Assembly (NCBI RefSeq): GCF_000421765.1
Contig: NZ_ATXQ01000011.1
Span: forward strand, 22,462-86,461
Source of the DNA: Denitrificimonas caeni DSM 24390
GTDB taxonomy: Bacteria > Pseudomonadota > Gammaproteobacteria > Pseudomonadales > Pseudomonadaceae
Direction: 5' to 3'
Length of the DNA: 64,000 nt
Below, piece by piece: positions 18,597 through 27,644 of this stretch. Each line of letters opens with the position of its first letter. The stretch's first letter is position 1. Below the pieces are notes generated by a model. The model ran no database searches, was not told where the DNA came from, and saw only the letters and a list, made by a program, of their open reading frames with translations. The translations under genes and the position numbers were made by a program.

Positions 18597-20891
18597 ATGA
18601 AGCCACAGCGTTACTTACTAGTATTTTTTTTAATTTACTGCTCGCTTGCAATCTGTTGGCTGCTGGGTAGTCTTTGGCTGCACGACTCTTTTATTGTTGC
18701 CCTGCATGATAGTGATGCAAAGTTTGACTTGGCCAACCTGACCACATTCAGTCTTTCTTCAATACTGTATTGGTTTCTTGCTTTGCAATATCACGACAAG
18801 CAAAAAATCCAGCAGCACGATCAGGCCCAAATTAATCTAGACCGTTTACAACTGGCATTAGAGGCATCGCAAGAGGCTCTTTGGGATTGGAGTTTAAACG
18901 CAGAACAAGAGGTGTTTTTTTCCGCCGCCTACTGCGCCAACCTTGGCTTCACCCAAAAAGATTTTGGCCACAACCAGCAAGCTTGGCAAAATCGCTTACT
19001 GCCGGAAGAGCGCGAGCAAATTTACCGCAAAGTTATGCGCTTTATTGCTGAAGGTGAGGGTCACTACGACAGCACCTACCGCATGCTGCATCGCGATAAC
19101 AGCCACCGCTGGATTCGTTCGCGTGGCGAGTTGATTAGGGACGCTGATGGCCAGCCAGTGCGCTTTATTGGTATTGCTCGGGATATTACCCAGCAGCGCG
19201 CCACCGCAGAACGCTTAAAACAGGCCATCGCGGTATTTGAATGCACCCATGAGGGTGTATTGATCACTGACCATACCAATACGATCATCCATATCAACCC
19301 GGCCTTCAGCCTCATTACGGGCTACAGCGCTGAGGAAGTACTTGGCCAGTCACCGCGCATGTTTAAATCAGGTCAGCACGCACATGAGTTTTACCAAGCG
19401 ATGTGGAAAGCGTTAGAGGAAAAGGATCAATGGAGCGGAGAGATTTGGAACCGCCGCAAAAATGGTGAGATTTTGCCGCAATACCAAACCATTCGTTTAA
19501 TTCGCGATGAGAACGGTTTTATCTCGCACAACGTAGCTGTTTTCTCAGATATTTCCGTGCTGAAAGACTCTCAATCTGAACTCAATTATCTCTCTTTGTA
19601 TGACCCTTTGACTGGCTTAGCCAACCGCTCGCAACTTTACGATCGACTCAAAGGCTCTTTACGCACGATGATTGAGCGACAAAAAAACGGTACGGTTTTC
19701 CTCATCGACCTTGATCACTTCAAAAACATTAATGAAAGCTTAGGCCATAGCGTCGGTGATCAGCTTCTACAAGCTGTGGCGCAAAGAATTGCTAAAAAAA
19801 TCTCAAGCCAAAGCATTCTCGCCCGAATAGGTGGTGATGAGTTTGTCGTCATCTGTGAAACCATTAACACCCCGGCCGAAGCAGCGGTGATGGCACAACA
19901 AATTATCAAAGCCAGTAAAGAGCCTTTCGTCTTGCACAATAACGAGCTTTTTATCAGTGCCAGTGTCGGTATCTGCCTGTACCCACGATCAGGCAACAGT
20001 GTTGAAGAAATCATGCGCAATGCTGACTCCGCTCTGAGCAAAGCCAAAGCCAGCGGTCGAGAAACCTTTGCCTTTTATTCCAGTGAGCTGACTGAGCAAG
20101 CATTCCAACGCATTCGTATCGCCAGCGAGTTACGTCATGCTTTAGAAAGTGATGGCCTAACGGTTTACTACCAACCTATTTATGCCATGGCTGCACAAAA
20201 GTTGGTCGGCTGCGAAGCCTTAGTGCGCTGGAACCATCCAGAGCGCGGCTTAATCGCCCCTAATGAGTTTATTCCGATTGCCGAAGAGAATGGTCTGATC
20301 AGTTCGATCGATCAATGGGTGCTTAAGCATGCTTGCGCACAGATGCATACTTGGCTTGCAGCAGGCGCTGATTTGGAGTTTATTGCGGTCAATCTTTCCA
20401 GTCGCTCTTTATCAAATATCCACTTAGCCGAAAAAGTCGCGCAAACTTTACATCACGCCCAACTTGGCGCGCAGCACCTGGAACTGGAAGTGACAGAAAG
20501 CGCTATGATGGAAGACCCGTTAAGTGCCGATATCATCCTGCGCCAGCTGCGAGACATTGGCGTACGCTTAGCCATTGATGACTTTGGTACCGGTTACTCA
20601 TCGCTTGCTCGCCTCAAGTCATTACCTGTGCACAAGCTTAAGATTGACCAAAGTTTTATTAGCAACCTGCCAACTGGCCGCGACGACAAAGCCATCGTGC
20701 GAGCAATTATAGCCCTAGGTACCAGTATAGGCTTGGATGTGCAAGCAGAAGGCATCGAGACTGCCGAGCAAATGCAGTTTTTACAAAAACAAAACTGCGC
20801 GCTGGGGCAAGGCTATTTCTTCGGTCGTCCAATGCCTACAGACGACTTTACTAAGTTGCTCAACGACAGCGTCTTATTACAGCAGAGTTAA
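18597..20891 (+). CDS. Membrane PAS-PAS-GGDEF-EAL cyclic-di-GMP enzyme
   Basis: The 764-residue protein carries two N-terminal membrane segments (about 7-27 and 47-63), two PAS domains (about 85-200 and 205-320), a GGDEF domain (about 330-490) and an EAL domain (about 510-755). The EAL residues for phosphodiesterase activity look complete: 'EALVRW', 'VNLSS', 'EVTESAMM', 'DDFGTGYSS', 'KIDQSF', 'AEGIET' and Gln in 'LGQGYFF'. The GGDEF signature 'RIGGDEFVV' is intact, but the RxxD inhibitory site five residues earlier is replaced (SSQS), so product inhibition may be absent. It is probably bifunctional or mainly a phosphodiesterase. It is the first gene after tRNA-Phe, with a weak ribosome binding site and its own likely promoter. 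Confidence 0.9.
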   Translation: MKPQRYLLVFFLIYCSLAICWLLGSLWLHDSFIVALHDSDAKFDLANLTTFSLSSILYWFLALQYHDKQKIQQHDQAQINLDRLQLALEASQEALWDWSLNAEQEVFFSAAYCANLGFTQKDFGHNQQAWQNRLLPEEREQIYRKVMRFIAEGEGHYDSTYRMLHRDNSHRWIRSRGELIRDADGQPVRFIGIARDITQQRATAERLKQAIAVFECTHEGVLITDHTNTIIHINPAFSLITGYSAEEVLGQSPRMFKSGQHAHEFYQAMWKALEEKDQWSGEIWNRRKNGEILPQYQTIRLIRDENGFISHNVAVFSDISVLKDSQSELNYLSLYDPLTGLANRSQLYDRLKGSLRTMIERQKNGTVFLIDLDHFKNINESLGHSVGDQLLQAVAQRIAKKISSQSILARIGGDEFVVICETINTPAEAAVMAQQIIKASKEPFVLHNNELFISASVGICLYPRSGNSVEEIMRNADSALSKAKASGRETFAFYSSELTEQAFQRIRIASELRHALESDGLTVYYQPIYAMAAQKLVGCEALVRWNHPERGLIAPNEFIPIAEENGLISSIDQWVLKHACAQMHTWLAAGADLEFIAVNLSSRSLSNIHLAEKVAQTLHHAQLGAQHLELEVTESAMMEDPLSADIILRQLRDIGVRLAIDDFGTGYSSLARLKSLPVHKLKIDQSFISNLPTGRDDKAIVRAIIALGTSIGLDVQAEGIETAEQMQFLQKQNCALGQGYFFGRPMPTDDFTKLLNDSVLLQQS

Positions 20892-20914
20892 CGGATTAAT
20901 TGACCCAAACGACA

Positions 20915-21847
20915 CTAGACCTGCACAAAGCTGAGAAAAAACAACATAAAAAATGGTGCAGCCACTGTCAGGATTAAACCGCTAATAATGGCGGTGGGTA
21001 CATATTCGTAATTACAGGCTTTACGCACAAAAGGCAGGGTCGTATCCATCGCTGTGGCACCGCACACACCAATGCTGCTGTTGGCATAATTACGACCCAA
21101 CAAAAACACTACGGTTAAGCCAATCAACTCGCGCATCAAGTCATTGAGCAAGGCCACACTGCCATAAGCATCGCCTAAATATTGCCCGGCCAATGCGCCT
21201 GACAAACTAAACCAACCAAAGCCGGTACTCAGCGCCAAAGCTACGGCCAATTGCTCGCCGGTGATAAAACTCAGAATAACCCCAGCGATCATTGAGCCAA
21301 TCATCACTAAAAGTGGGATAACCAACACTCTAGGCGCTAACCAAGAACGGCTAATCGACACTTGCGCTAAATCCAAACCAATCAGTAATAACAAGACGTA
21401 GAGCCAGTAAGAAATATTAAAGACGATCTCGCCCAGTTGATTGTCGTGCCAGTGTAAGCGGTAAAAAAACGCGCCCAGCAACACCAAACTAAAGGCAATC
21501 AAACACTCTTTAATCGGATGCCACAAAGCCTTCCATGAGCTCGGCTCAGTATCAGCAACCAGCCGCTTATAGTTAAACGGCAGGATCAATACAAAGACTA
21601 CAAAACTAATGGTAAAGGCATAGATAGCCGCATCTTTGAGAATACTTAAGCCGGCCGCCAGCGAGCTAAAGGCTTCGCCAGACTCCAAACCAATCACAAA
21701 CAAAATCACCCAGACTACCGGGGTAATGCATTTTACCGATGAATAGATAAATACTTTCGGCAAGGCTTTGCCTAGACCATAGCCGCCAATTAAAAATAAT
21801 AAGATGGGTACCACTGAGGATAAAATATTATACAAAACTGCTGACAC
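20915..21847 (-). CDS. LysO-family lysine exporter (DUF340)
   Basis: The 310-residue protein has about eight to ten membrane segments. The C-terminal half carries the LysO signature: 'FGWFSLSGALAGQYLG', 'LLNDLMRELIGLT', 'GVCGATAMDTTLPFVRKACN' and 'AIISGLILTVAAPFFMLFFLSF'. LysO (YbjE) exports lysine and its toxic analogue thialysine. The start is GTG at 21847 after a GGGG run. It is convergent with the PAS-GGDEF-EAL gene, so no operon link is implied. Lysine export is inferred from the family; the substrate is not shown by the sequence. Confidence 0.85.
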   Translation of the reverse strand: MSAVLYNILSSVVPILLFLIGGYGLGKALPKVFIYSSVKCITPVVWVILFVIGLESGEAFSSLAAGLSILKDAAIYAFTISFVVFVLILPFNYKRLVADTEPSSWKALWHPIKECLIAFSLVLLGAFFYRLHWHDNQLGEIVFNISYWLYVLLLLIGLDLAQVSISRSWLAPRVLVIPLLVMIGSMIAGVILSFITGEQLAVALALSTGFGWFSLSGALAGQYLGDAYGSVALLNDLMRELIGLTVVFLLGRNYANSSIGVCGATAMDTTLPFVRKACNYEYVPTAIISGLILTVAAPFFMLFFLSFVQV

Positions 21848-22098
21848 AGACAGCCCCTTAGGGATCTAAGCAAAAACCAAGATGAAATAACTAAGGCCAA
21901 TAGTCTAGTGCATTGCCTGCTGGAAAAGTCGCCTAGGCTGGACTTTTTCTCGCATCGAGCCAGCAGCTACAGGCCATAACCACTTAAAAGCCTAAAGCAT
22001 TGCACCATCTGCACTATGCGCAGTACGTCGTTTAAGCTATTTTTTCAGCCAACGAACTGGTTTATCATGAGCAGCTTTAACCCCTAGGCTGATCCCCT

Positions 22099-23304
22099 AT
22101 GCGTACCACTGCCCGCAATGCCCTGCTACTGATGATAGGCAGCTCCATCGTGCTTGCGCTGTCTTTGGGTATTCGCCATGCCTTTGGCTTGTTTTTACAA
22201 CCCATGAGCATCGAGTTTGGCTGGGGCCGTGAAGTCTTTGCTTTTGCCATCGCCATCCAAAATCTTATATGGGGCTTGTTGCAGCCATTTGTCGGTGCTT
22301 TTGCCGATCGCTATGGGGTTAAGCGCACAGTGTTTATCAGCGCCATCGCCTACGCCTTAGGCTTGTTGCTGATGGCTTTTGCCAGCACACCGTCAGCGTT
22401 GGTGCTCAGCGCCGGCTTACTGATTGGCTTTGGCCTCTCCGGCACCTCATTTGCCGTACTGTTGTCAGCGGTCGGCCGCTCAGTCGTAGCAGAAAAGCGC
22501 AGCATGGCGATGGGTATTGCCAGTGCAGCGGGCTCGCTTGGGCAGTTTGTTATGCTGCCGGGCACTCTGGGTCTATTAGAGTGGCTGGGCTGGTCATCCG
22601 CATTACTAGTCTGTGCTGCGCTGATTGTTTTACTGATACCACTATCACGGATGTTGCATGAGGACCTCAGCAGTACACAAACAGAGGAATCCAAGCTGCC
22701 ACTGCTGAGTGTCTTACGCCAAGTCGCTGGCCACACCGATTTCTGGCTGTTGTCGCTGGGCTTTCTAGTCTGTGGATTTCAGGTGGTCTTTATTGGCATT
22801 CATATCCCAGCTTACTTACTCGACCAACACTTGCCGGCACAAGCCGGCACCACTGTACTGGCGCTAGTGGGTTTATTTAATATTGCCGGTACTTGGTGCG
22901 CGGGCTGGCTCGGCGGCCGTTATGCTAAGCCGCAGCTGCTTGCCGCGTTATATTTACTGCGTGCAGTAGTCATTGCTTTGTTTTTCTATATGCCAATCAG
23001 CTTATTTTCGGCTTACGCCTTTGCCATCGCGATGGGCTTATTGTGGTTATCCACTGTGCCTTTGACCAATGGCACCATTGCCAGCATGTTTGGTGTACGT
23101 TATTTATCAATGCTGGCTGGGGTGGTGTTTTTATTCCATCAAATTGGCTCATTTTTAGGGGGCTGGCTCGGCGGCCTGGCCTATGATCAAACTGGCAGTT
23201 ATGCCCTAGTGTGGCAATTATCAATTGTCTTAAGCGTGATTGCCGCCTTACTGAATCTGCCAATCCGTGAGCGCTTAGTGACTTTCTCGATAAGAGAAAA
23301 ATGA
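22099..23304 (+). CDS. Major facilitator superfamily transporter
   Basis: The 401-residue protein has twelve predicted membrane segments and the conserved MFS loop 'GAFADRYGVKRTVFIS' between segments 2 and 3 (about residues 65-80). It belongs to a monocarboxylate/oxalate-type branch. The substrate is unknown. The ribosome binding site is weak. Its stop codon overlaps a downstream ATG by four bases, linking it to a 46-residue membrane peptide. Confidence 0.85.
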   Translation: MRTTARNALLLMIGSSIVLALSLGIRHAFGLFLQPMSIEFGWGREVFAFAIAIQNLIWGLLQPFVGAFADRYGVKRTVFISAIAYALGLLLMAFASTPSALVLSAGLLIGFGLSGTSFAVLLSAVGRSVVAEKRSMAMGIASAAGSLGQFVMLPGTLGLLEWLGWSSALLVCAALIVLLIPLSRMLHEDLSSTQTEESKLPLLSVLRQVAGHTDFWLLSLGFLVCGFQVVFIGIHIPAYLLDQHLPAQAGTTVLALVGLFNIAGTWCAGWLGGRYAKPQLLAALYLLRAVVIALFFYMPISLFSAYAFAIAMGLLWLSTVPLTNGTIASMFGVRYLSMLAGVVFLFHQIGSFLGGWLGGLAYDQTGSYALVWQLSIVLSVIAALLNLPIRERLVTFSIREK

Positions 23305-23441
23305 GGCATGCAATGCAGCGAAAAAGACTTTACATAATAATAACCAGCAGCATGTTACTGATCGGCTTATTAGCTGCTGCATGGTGGGGCTGGTCACAAG
23401 CGGGGCTGGCCGTTTTACAGCTCGGTGTTGGTATTTGCTAA
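23301..23441 (+). CDS. 46-residue membrane peptide overlapping the MFS gene
   Basis: An open frame starts with ATG at 23301, sharing ATGA with the MFS stop, and ends with TAA at 23439-23441. The peptide has a basic N-terminus (MRHAMQRKRLYIIITSS), one strong hydrophobic segment ('MLLIGLLAAAWWGWS') and a hydrophobic tail. A purine-rich AAGAGA precedes the start, and a second ATG lies at 23313. The coupling and single-membrane-segment shape suggest a real small membrane protein that may accompany the transporter. Its function is unknown, and it was too short for the usual ORF cutoffs. Confidence 0.5.
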   Translation: MRHAMQRKRLYIIITSSMLLIGLLAAAWWGWSQAGLAVLQLGVGIC

Positions 23442-23769
23442 CTGTTCAACAAAGACCTAAATCTAAAACAGCACCGTGCATATTGTCTGCAAGATTTTAG
23501 AAAATATCACTCTCGAACAAAACTTAGCCGACATGCTTCTTTAGCGTAATACAGGATCCAACCAGTGTCACAAAATACTGAACTTATAAAGAAGATCAGT
23601 GTCTTAATTAGCGCAGAACTTGTTATACAAGTTAGTCTGAAATTCCTAGGCGTTTTAAAGAAACATAAGCTGTTATTGAAAGTATGCCGCAAAAATCTTT
23701 AGCGAGCGCTTTCAATTAAATGGATTTTTTCAATGCTTAAAATATAAAAGTCCGATGGAGCTAGATGCT
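23442..23769. other. 328-base intergenic stretch before the DUF4398 lipoprotein genes
   Basis: I see no supportable gene here. It is AT-rich, so a promoter for the downstream lipoprotein pair is likely, but no clear -35/-10 pair stands out. A minus-strand open frame of 61 codons at 23507-23692 lacks a ribosome binding site and looks like chance. Confidence 0.4.
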
Positions 23770-24153
23770 ATGCAAACAAAAACTTTTTTAAAAAACTCTA
23801 AGTCTTTACTCATCTTATTAGCCGCAGGCAGTGCGCTAACTTTAGCGGGTTGTGCTGGTAACCCACCAACCGCACAAATGGCCGTAGCAACTCAATCACT
23901 CAATGCTGCAGAGACTGCCGGTGCAACTGAATACGCACCGGTAGAAATGCAATCGGCGCGTAAAAAAATGAACGAAGCAGAAAAAGCCGAGTTTGAGAAA
24001 GATTATGAAAAAGCTCAATATTTAGCAGAGCAAGCAGAATGGGATGCACGTGTTGCAGAGCGCAAAGCTCAAGCTGAAAAAGTTCAACGTGCAGTAGAAG
24101 ATGCTAAACGCAGCGTAGAAGAACTGCGTAATGAAAGTTTACGTGGCAAGTAA
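23770..24153 (+). CDS. DUF4398 lipoprotein
   Basis: A small outer-membrane-type lipoprotein of about 127 residues. It has a lipoprotein signal with lipobox 'LAGC' (Cys near residue 28), then a DUF4398 region rich in Ala, Glu and Lys ('NAAETAGATEYAPVEMQSARKK', long amphipathic helices). I start it at ATG 23770, preceded by GGAG, rather than at 23755. It probably forms an envelope module with the OmpA-like lipoprotein 49 bases downstream. The helical region may stack or bind a partner. Confidence 0.85.
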   Translation: MQTKTFLKNSKSLLILLAAGSALTLAGCAGNPPTAQMAVATQSLNAAETAGATEYAPVEMQSARKKMNEAEKAEFEKDYEKAQYLAEQAEWDARVAERKAQAEKVQRAVEDAKRSVEELRNESLRGK

Positions 24154-24202
24154 TTCAACCACCAATTGCCCGCCAACTTTATAAATTTTAAGGATATAAC
24201 CC

Positions 24203-24985
24203 ATGCGTAAATTAATCATTGTGCCTAGCCTACTTGCCTTAAGCATTGGCCTCACTGCATGTAGCAATCAGCCTAATATTGCTTTAGAGCAAGCTCGCGA
24301 CAATGTCGCACAGCTCCAAAACAGCCCTGAAGCGTTAAAGCTTGCACCGTTAGAAACTAAAGATGCGGTTAAAATGCTTGATAAAGCAGACAAAGCCTAT
24401 CGTGACGGTAAAAAAGAAGAAAACGTCAATCAATTGGCTTACTTAACAACTCGCCGTGCCGATTTAGCCAAGCAAACCATTGTTCTAAAAAACGGTGAAG
24501 CTGCTTTAAAAAATAAAGCCGGTGAGCGCGCTCAAGCTCGTTTAGATGCCCGCGAACTAGAAATCCAAAAGCTACAAGCTACACTCAGCGATTTAAATGC
24601 TAAGCAAACAGAACGTGGCTCGTTGGTAACCTTTGGTGATGTTTTATTTGATTTAAATAAAGCGGAATTAAAACCAGCGGCCTATCGCAACGTGCGTCAA
24701 TTAGCTGAGTTTTTACGTGAAAACCCGACTCGCAAAGTGCTGATCGAAGGCTTCACTGATAGCACTGGTAGTGCAGCATACAACCTTCAGCTATCTGAGC
24801 AGCGCGCTCAAGCTGTTAAACGTGCTTTAGTTAAAGAAGGTGTCGACTTTAACAACATTCAAACTGTTGGCTTTGGCAAAGAATATCCTGTTGCTGACAA
24901 TGCGACTCCAGCATCACGTTCGATGAATCGCCGTGTTGAAGTCACCATTTCGCATGACAACAAAGCGGTTGCGCCACGCCGTTAA
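24203..24985 (+). CDS. OmpA-family lipoprotein with N-terminal DUF4398
   Basis: The 260-residue protein begins with a lipobox ('LTAC' at about residues 17-20), has a DUF4398-like helical region (about 30-135) and a C-terminal OmpA peptidoglycan-binding domain (about 140-250). The OmpA motif contains 'GFTDSTGSAAYNLQLSEQRAQ' with the Asp and Arg that bind diaminopimelate. It therefore links the outer membrane to peptidoglycan. The upstream gene has the same DUF4398 helical type, so the two look like an operon. A strong terminator follows. Confidence 0.9.
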   Translation: MRKLIIVPSLLALSIGLTACSNQPNIALEQARDNVAQLQNSPEALKLAPLETKDAVKMLDKADKAYRDGKKEENVNQLAYLTTRRADLAKQTIVLKNGEAALKNKAGERAQARLDARELEIQKLQATLSDLNAKQTERGSLVTFGDVLFDLNKAELKPAAYRNVRQLAEFLRENPTRKVLIEGFTDSTGSAAYNLQLSEQRAQAVKRALVKEGVDFNNIQTVGFGKEYPVADNATPASRSMNRRVEVTISHDNKAVAPRR

Positions 24986-25002
24986 TCATCAACATGCTTA
25001 AT

Positions 25003-25034
25003 AAAAAACCCAGCTTAGGCTGGGTTTTTTATTA
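25003..25034. terminator. Bidirectional terminator between the OmpA lipoprotein and metQ
   Basis: A perfect 12-bp stem (AAAAAACCCAGC with GCTGGGTTTTTT) around a four-base TTAG loop has T-runs on both strands, fitting the convergent genes on each side. Confidence 0.9.
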
Positions 25035-25056
25035 TCAACAGAATACTCTGCAGAAA

Positions 25057-25827
25057 TTAGAACGTTGGTACAACTGCGCCCTTATATTTTTCATTGATAA
25101 AGGCTTTGGCTGCATCGCTGTGCAATGCTTTCACTAATTTTTGCACTGCTTCAGCATTTTTATTGTCTTCGCGGGTCACCAAAATATTCACATAAGGTGA
25201 ATCTGCACCCTCAATCACTAACGCATCTTTGTTCGGGTTTAAGCCCGCTTCTAGAGCGTAGTTGGTGTTGATCAGCGCCAAGTCAACTTGGTTCAGAACG
25301 CGCGGCAACGTTGCTGCTTCAAGTTCGCGTACTTTGATTTTTTTAGGATTTTCAGTGATATCGCGTGGCGTGGCAGTGATACCCGCCTCTGGCTTAAGCT
25401 TGATCACGCCTGCAGTTTGTAGCAGCAACAAAGCACGACCACCATTGGTGGCATCATTTGGAATCACCACACTGGCACCCGTTTTTAAATCATCCAGCTG
25501 TTTGATTTTGCTCGAGTAAGCTCCGAAGGGCTCAATGTGTACACCGGCAACACTGATCAAAGTGGTGCCTTTAGTTTTATTGAACTCATCCAAGTAGGGC
25601 TGGTGTTGGAAGAAGTTCGCATCTAAGCGGCCTTCTGCTACCTGCACGTTCGGCTGCACATAATCGGTGAACACTTTTACGTCCAGCTCAACGCCTTGCT
25701 CAGCCAGAGCAGGTTTTAAAAACTCTAAAATTTCCGCATGCGGCACTGGTGTTGCAGCGACAGTTAATGGTTCAGCTTGCACAGCAAACACACTAAGGGC
25801 AGCCAACGCTAATAAGGTTTTTTTCAT
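25057..25827 (-). CDS. metQ: Methionine ABC transporter binding protein MetQ
   Basis: An NlpA-family binding protein of 256 residues that captures methionine for the MetNI transporter in the periplasm. Family motifs include 'VAATPVPHAEILEF', 'DANFFQHQPYL', 'GAYSSKIKQLDDL' and 'INTNYALEAGL'. The signal peptide ends 'VQA-EP' and has no lipobox cysteine, so it is a soluble periplasmic form. It follows metI in the order metN-metI-metQ on the minus strand. The ribosome binding site GGAG is well placed. Confidence 0.96.
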   Translation of the reverse strand: MKKTLLALAALSVFAVQAEPLTVAATPVPHAEILEFLKPALAEQGVELDVKVFTDYVQPNVQVAEGRLDANFFQHQPYLDEFNKTKGTTLISVAGVHIEPFGAYSSKIKQLDDLKTGASVVIPNDATNGGRALLLLQTAGVIKLKPEAGITATPRDITENPKKIKVRELEAATLPRVLNQVDLALINTNYALEAGLNPNKDALVIEGADSPYVNILVTREDNKNAEAVQKLVKALHSDAAKAFINEKYKGAVVPTF

Positions 25828-25880
25828 GCAATTACACTCCTATTGAACTCAGATGTGCCGCAAAATGCAGCTTTTTGTAC

Positions 25881-26546
25881 TTATTTTCTAGAAAACCGTA
25901 CCACAAGGCGATCACCGACGCTTTGTAAGACCTGCACCAGCAACAGCAGTAAGATTACCGTGACGACCATAACATCGGTTTGAAAACGTTGATAACCAAA
26001 ACGGATCGCCAAATCGCCTAAACCACCCGCACCAACCACACCCGCCATCGCCGTGTAAGACACTAACGTAATAGCAGTCACCGTAGTTGCAGCAATAATA
26101 CCGGGGCGCGCTTCAGGTAACAGTGCATTAAAAATAATCTGCCGAGTACTCGCGCCCATCGCTTGGGTTGCTTCAATAATACCGCGATCCACTTCGCGTA
26201 AAGATGTTTCCACCAAGCGCGCAAAAAACGGTGTCGTGCCAATCACCAAGGGTGGGATTGCTCCAGCCACGCCCAGCGAAGTACCGGTCATTATTACAGT
26301 AATTGGAATCATCACAATCAGCAGAATAATAAACGGTAGCGAACGCAACACATTGACGAAAAAGGACAGCAGTGCATAAAAAGCTCGGTGCTCAAACATT
26401 TGTCGTGGGCCGACTAAAAACAGCAACACGCCCATCGGCAACCCCAGCAATACCGTAAATAGCAGTGACCCGCCCAGCATCAGTAAAGTATCCAGAGTGG
26501 CTTGCCAGATTTCATACCAATCGAGATTCATCAATAACTCACTCAT
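25881..26546 (-). CDS. metI: Methionine ABC transporter permease MetI
   Basis: The 221-residue protein has five to six membrane segments and the EAA coupling motif '[22 protein letters not shown]' spread across about residues 140-161. It forms the channel of the methionine importer. It overlaps the metN stop by four bases, so the two are translated together. The family is unambiguous. Confidence 0.96.
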   Translation of the reverse strand: MSELLMNLDWYEIWQATLDTLLMLGGSLLFTVLLGLPMGVLLFLVGPRQMFEHRAFYALLSFFVNVLRSLPFIILLIVMIPITVIMTGTSLGVAGAIPPLVIGTTPFFARLVETSLREVDRGIIEATQAMGASTRQIIFNALLPEARPGIIAATTVTAITLVSYTAMAGVVGAGGLGDLAIRFGYQRFQTDVMVVTVILLLLLVQVLQSVGDRLVVRFSRK

Positions 26547-27553
26547 GGACGTAACACCTCAACATGCACGCCAGCAGCGCGTAACTGTTGCTCGGCGAGC
26601 ATTTCTTTGCCGCCGGTTAAGGCTAACGTCAGCTGACCACAAGCCTGATCTTTAATACGCCCGATTCGGCCCGCTAAAATACTGTAATCAACGCCAGTCT
26701 CCCGTGCGACGCGCCCTAATAAAGGTGCATAGGTGGCTTCGCCAAGGAAAGTCAGGCGCACAATACGCCCAGAAACATGCTGATAATCCTCGCCAGGGGC
26801 AAGATCAGTATCCCCTTCAGTTTCCTGGACAAAGCGTTGTGTGGTCGGGTGCTGCGGATGCAGAAACACATCACTGACCAAGCCATGCTCAACAATCACA
26901 CCGCCATCCATCACGCCAACACGATCACAGACGCGGCGAATCACATCCATCTCATGTGTGATCAAAACAATGGTTAAGCCCAGCTCTCGATTGATCTCAG
27001 CCAGTAACTGCAGAACTTGCGCAGTGGTTTGTGGGTCAAGCGCACTGGTTGCTTCATCACACAAAAGAATTTTCGGATCAGTCGCCAATGCCCGTGCAAT
27101 CCCGACCCGTTGCTTCTGTCCGCCGGACAACTGCGCCGGATACTTATTGGCATGCTCACTTAAACCCACCCGCGCCAGCAATTCGACAACGCGTTGTTTA
27201 ATCTGCACGCGCGGCAACTCACCAGCCAGCTTGAGCGGCATAGCGACATTGTCAGCCACAGTTTTAGAGGAGAGTAAGTTAAAGTGCTGAAAAATCATGC
27301 CAACCCTCTGACGAAAACGACGCAATCCTTGCGCATCGAGTGCAGTCACATCGACACCATCAACAATAATGCGCCCGCCAGAGGGTTCTTCTAGACGATT
27401 AATCAAACGCAACAAGGTGCTCTTACCCGCACCAGAATGGCCAATCAAGCCAAAAATCTCGCCACGTAGAACCTTAAGCTGCATCGATTGCAAAGCAGCA
27501 ATGCTCTGTCCGTTTACAGCATAAGATTTATGTACATCGTGGAATTCAATCAC
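26543..27553 (-). CDS. metN: Methionine ABC transporter ATPase MetN
   Basis: The 336-residue ATPase has Walker A '[10 protein letters not shown]' (about residues 38-46), the signature '[15 protein letters not shown]', Walker B '[12 protein letters not shown]', the switch His in 'VLITHEMDV', and a C-terminal NIL domain (about 255-335) that senses methionine to inhibit transport. It opens the metNIQ operon. No SAM riboswitch or S-box is visible upstream; a TTGTAA and AT-rich block near 27600-27640 may be the promoter. Confidence 0.97.
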   Translation of the reverse strand: MIEFHDVHKSYAVNGQSIAALQSMQLKVLRGEIFGLIGHSGAGKSTLLRLINRLEEPSGGRIIVDGVDVTALDAQGLRRFRQRVGMIFQHFNLLSSKTVADNVAMPLKLAGELPRVQIKQRVVELLARVGLSEHANKYPAQLSGGQKQRVGIARALATDPKILLCDEATSALDPQTTAQVLQLLAEINRELGLTIVLITHEMDVIRRVCDRVGVMDGGVIVEHGLVSDVFLHPQHPTTQRFVQETEGDTDLAPGEDYQHVSGRIVRLTFLGEATYAPLLGRVARETGVDYSILAGRIGRIKDQACGQLTLALTGGKEMLAEQQLRAAGVHVEVLRP

Positions 27554-27644
27554 GGTTTAACCTTGTTAGGGCGATGTTTAAGGCTCAGTCTGCCCAGCAT
27601 CGCTTAGCATGAAAAGTTATTTTAAATTCTATATATAGATCGTT

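Noticed and set aside
23507..23692. Minus-strand 61-codon frame in the intergenic gap before the DUF4398 lipoproteins
   Set aside because: No ribosome binding site and low-complexity AT-driven sequence; no support as a gene.
27554..27644. Possible SAM/methionine riboswitch or MetJ box upstream of metN
   Set aside because: No S-box core and no AGACGTCT-like repeats are visible; only an AT-rich promoter-like block.
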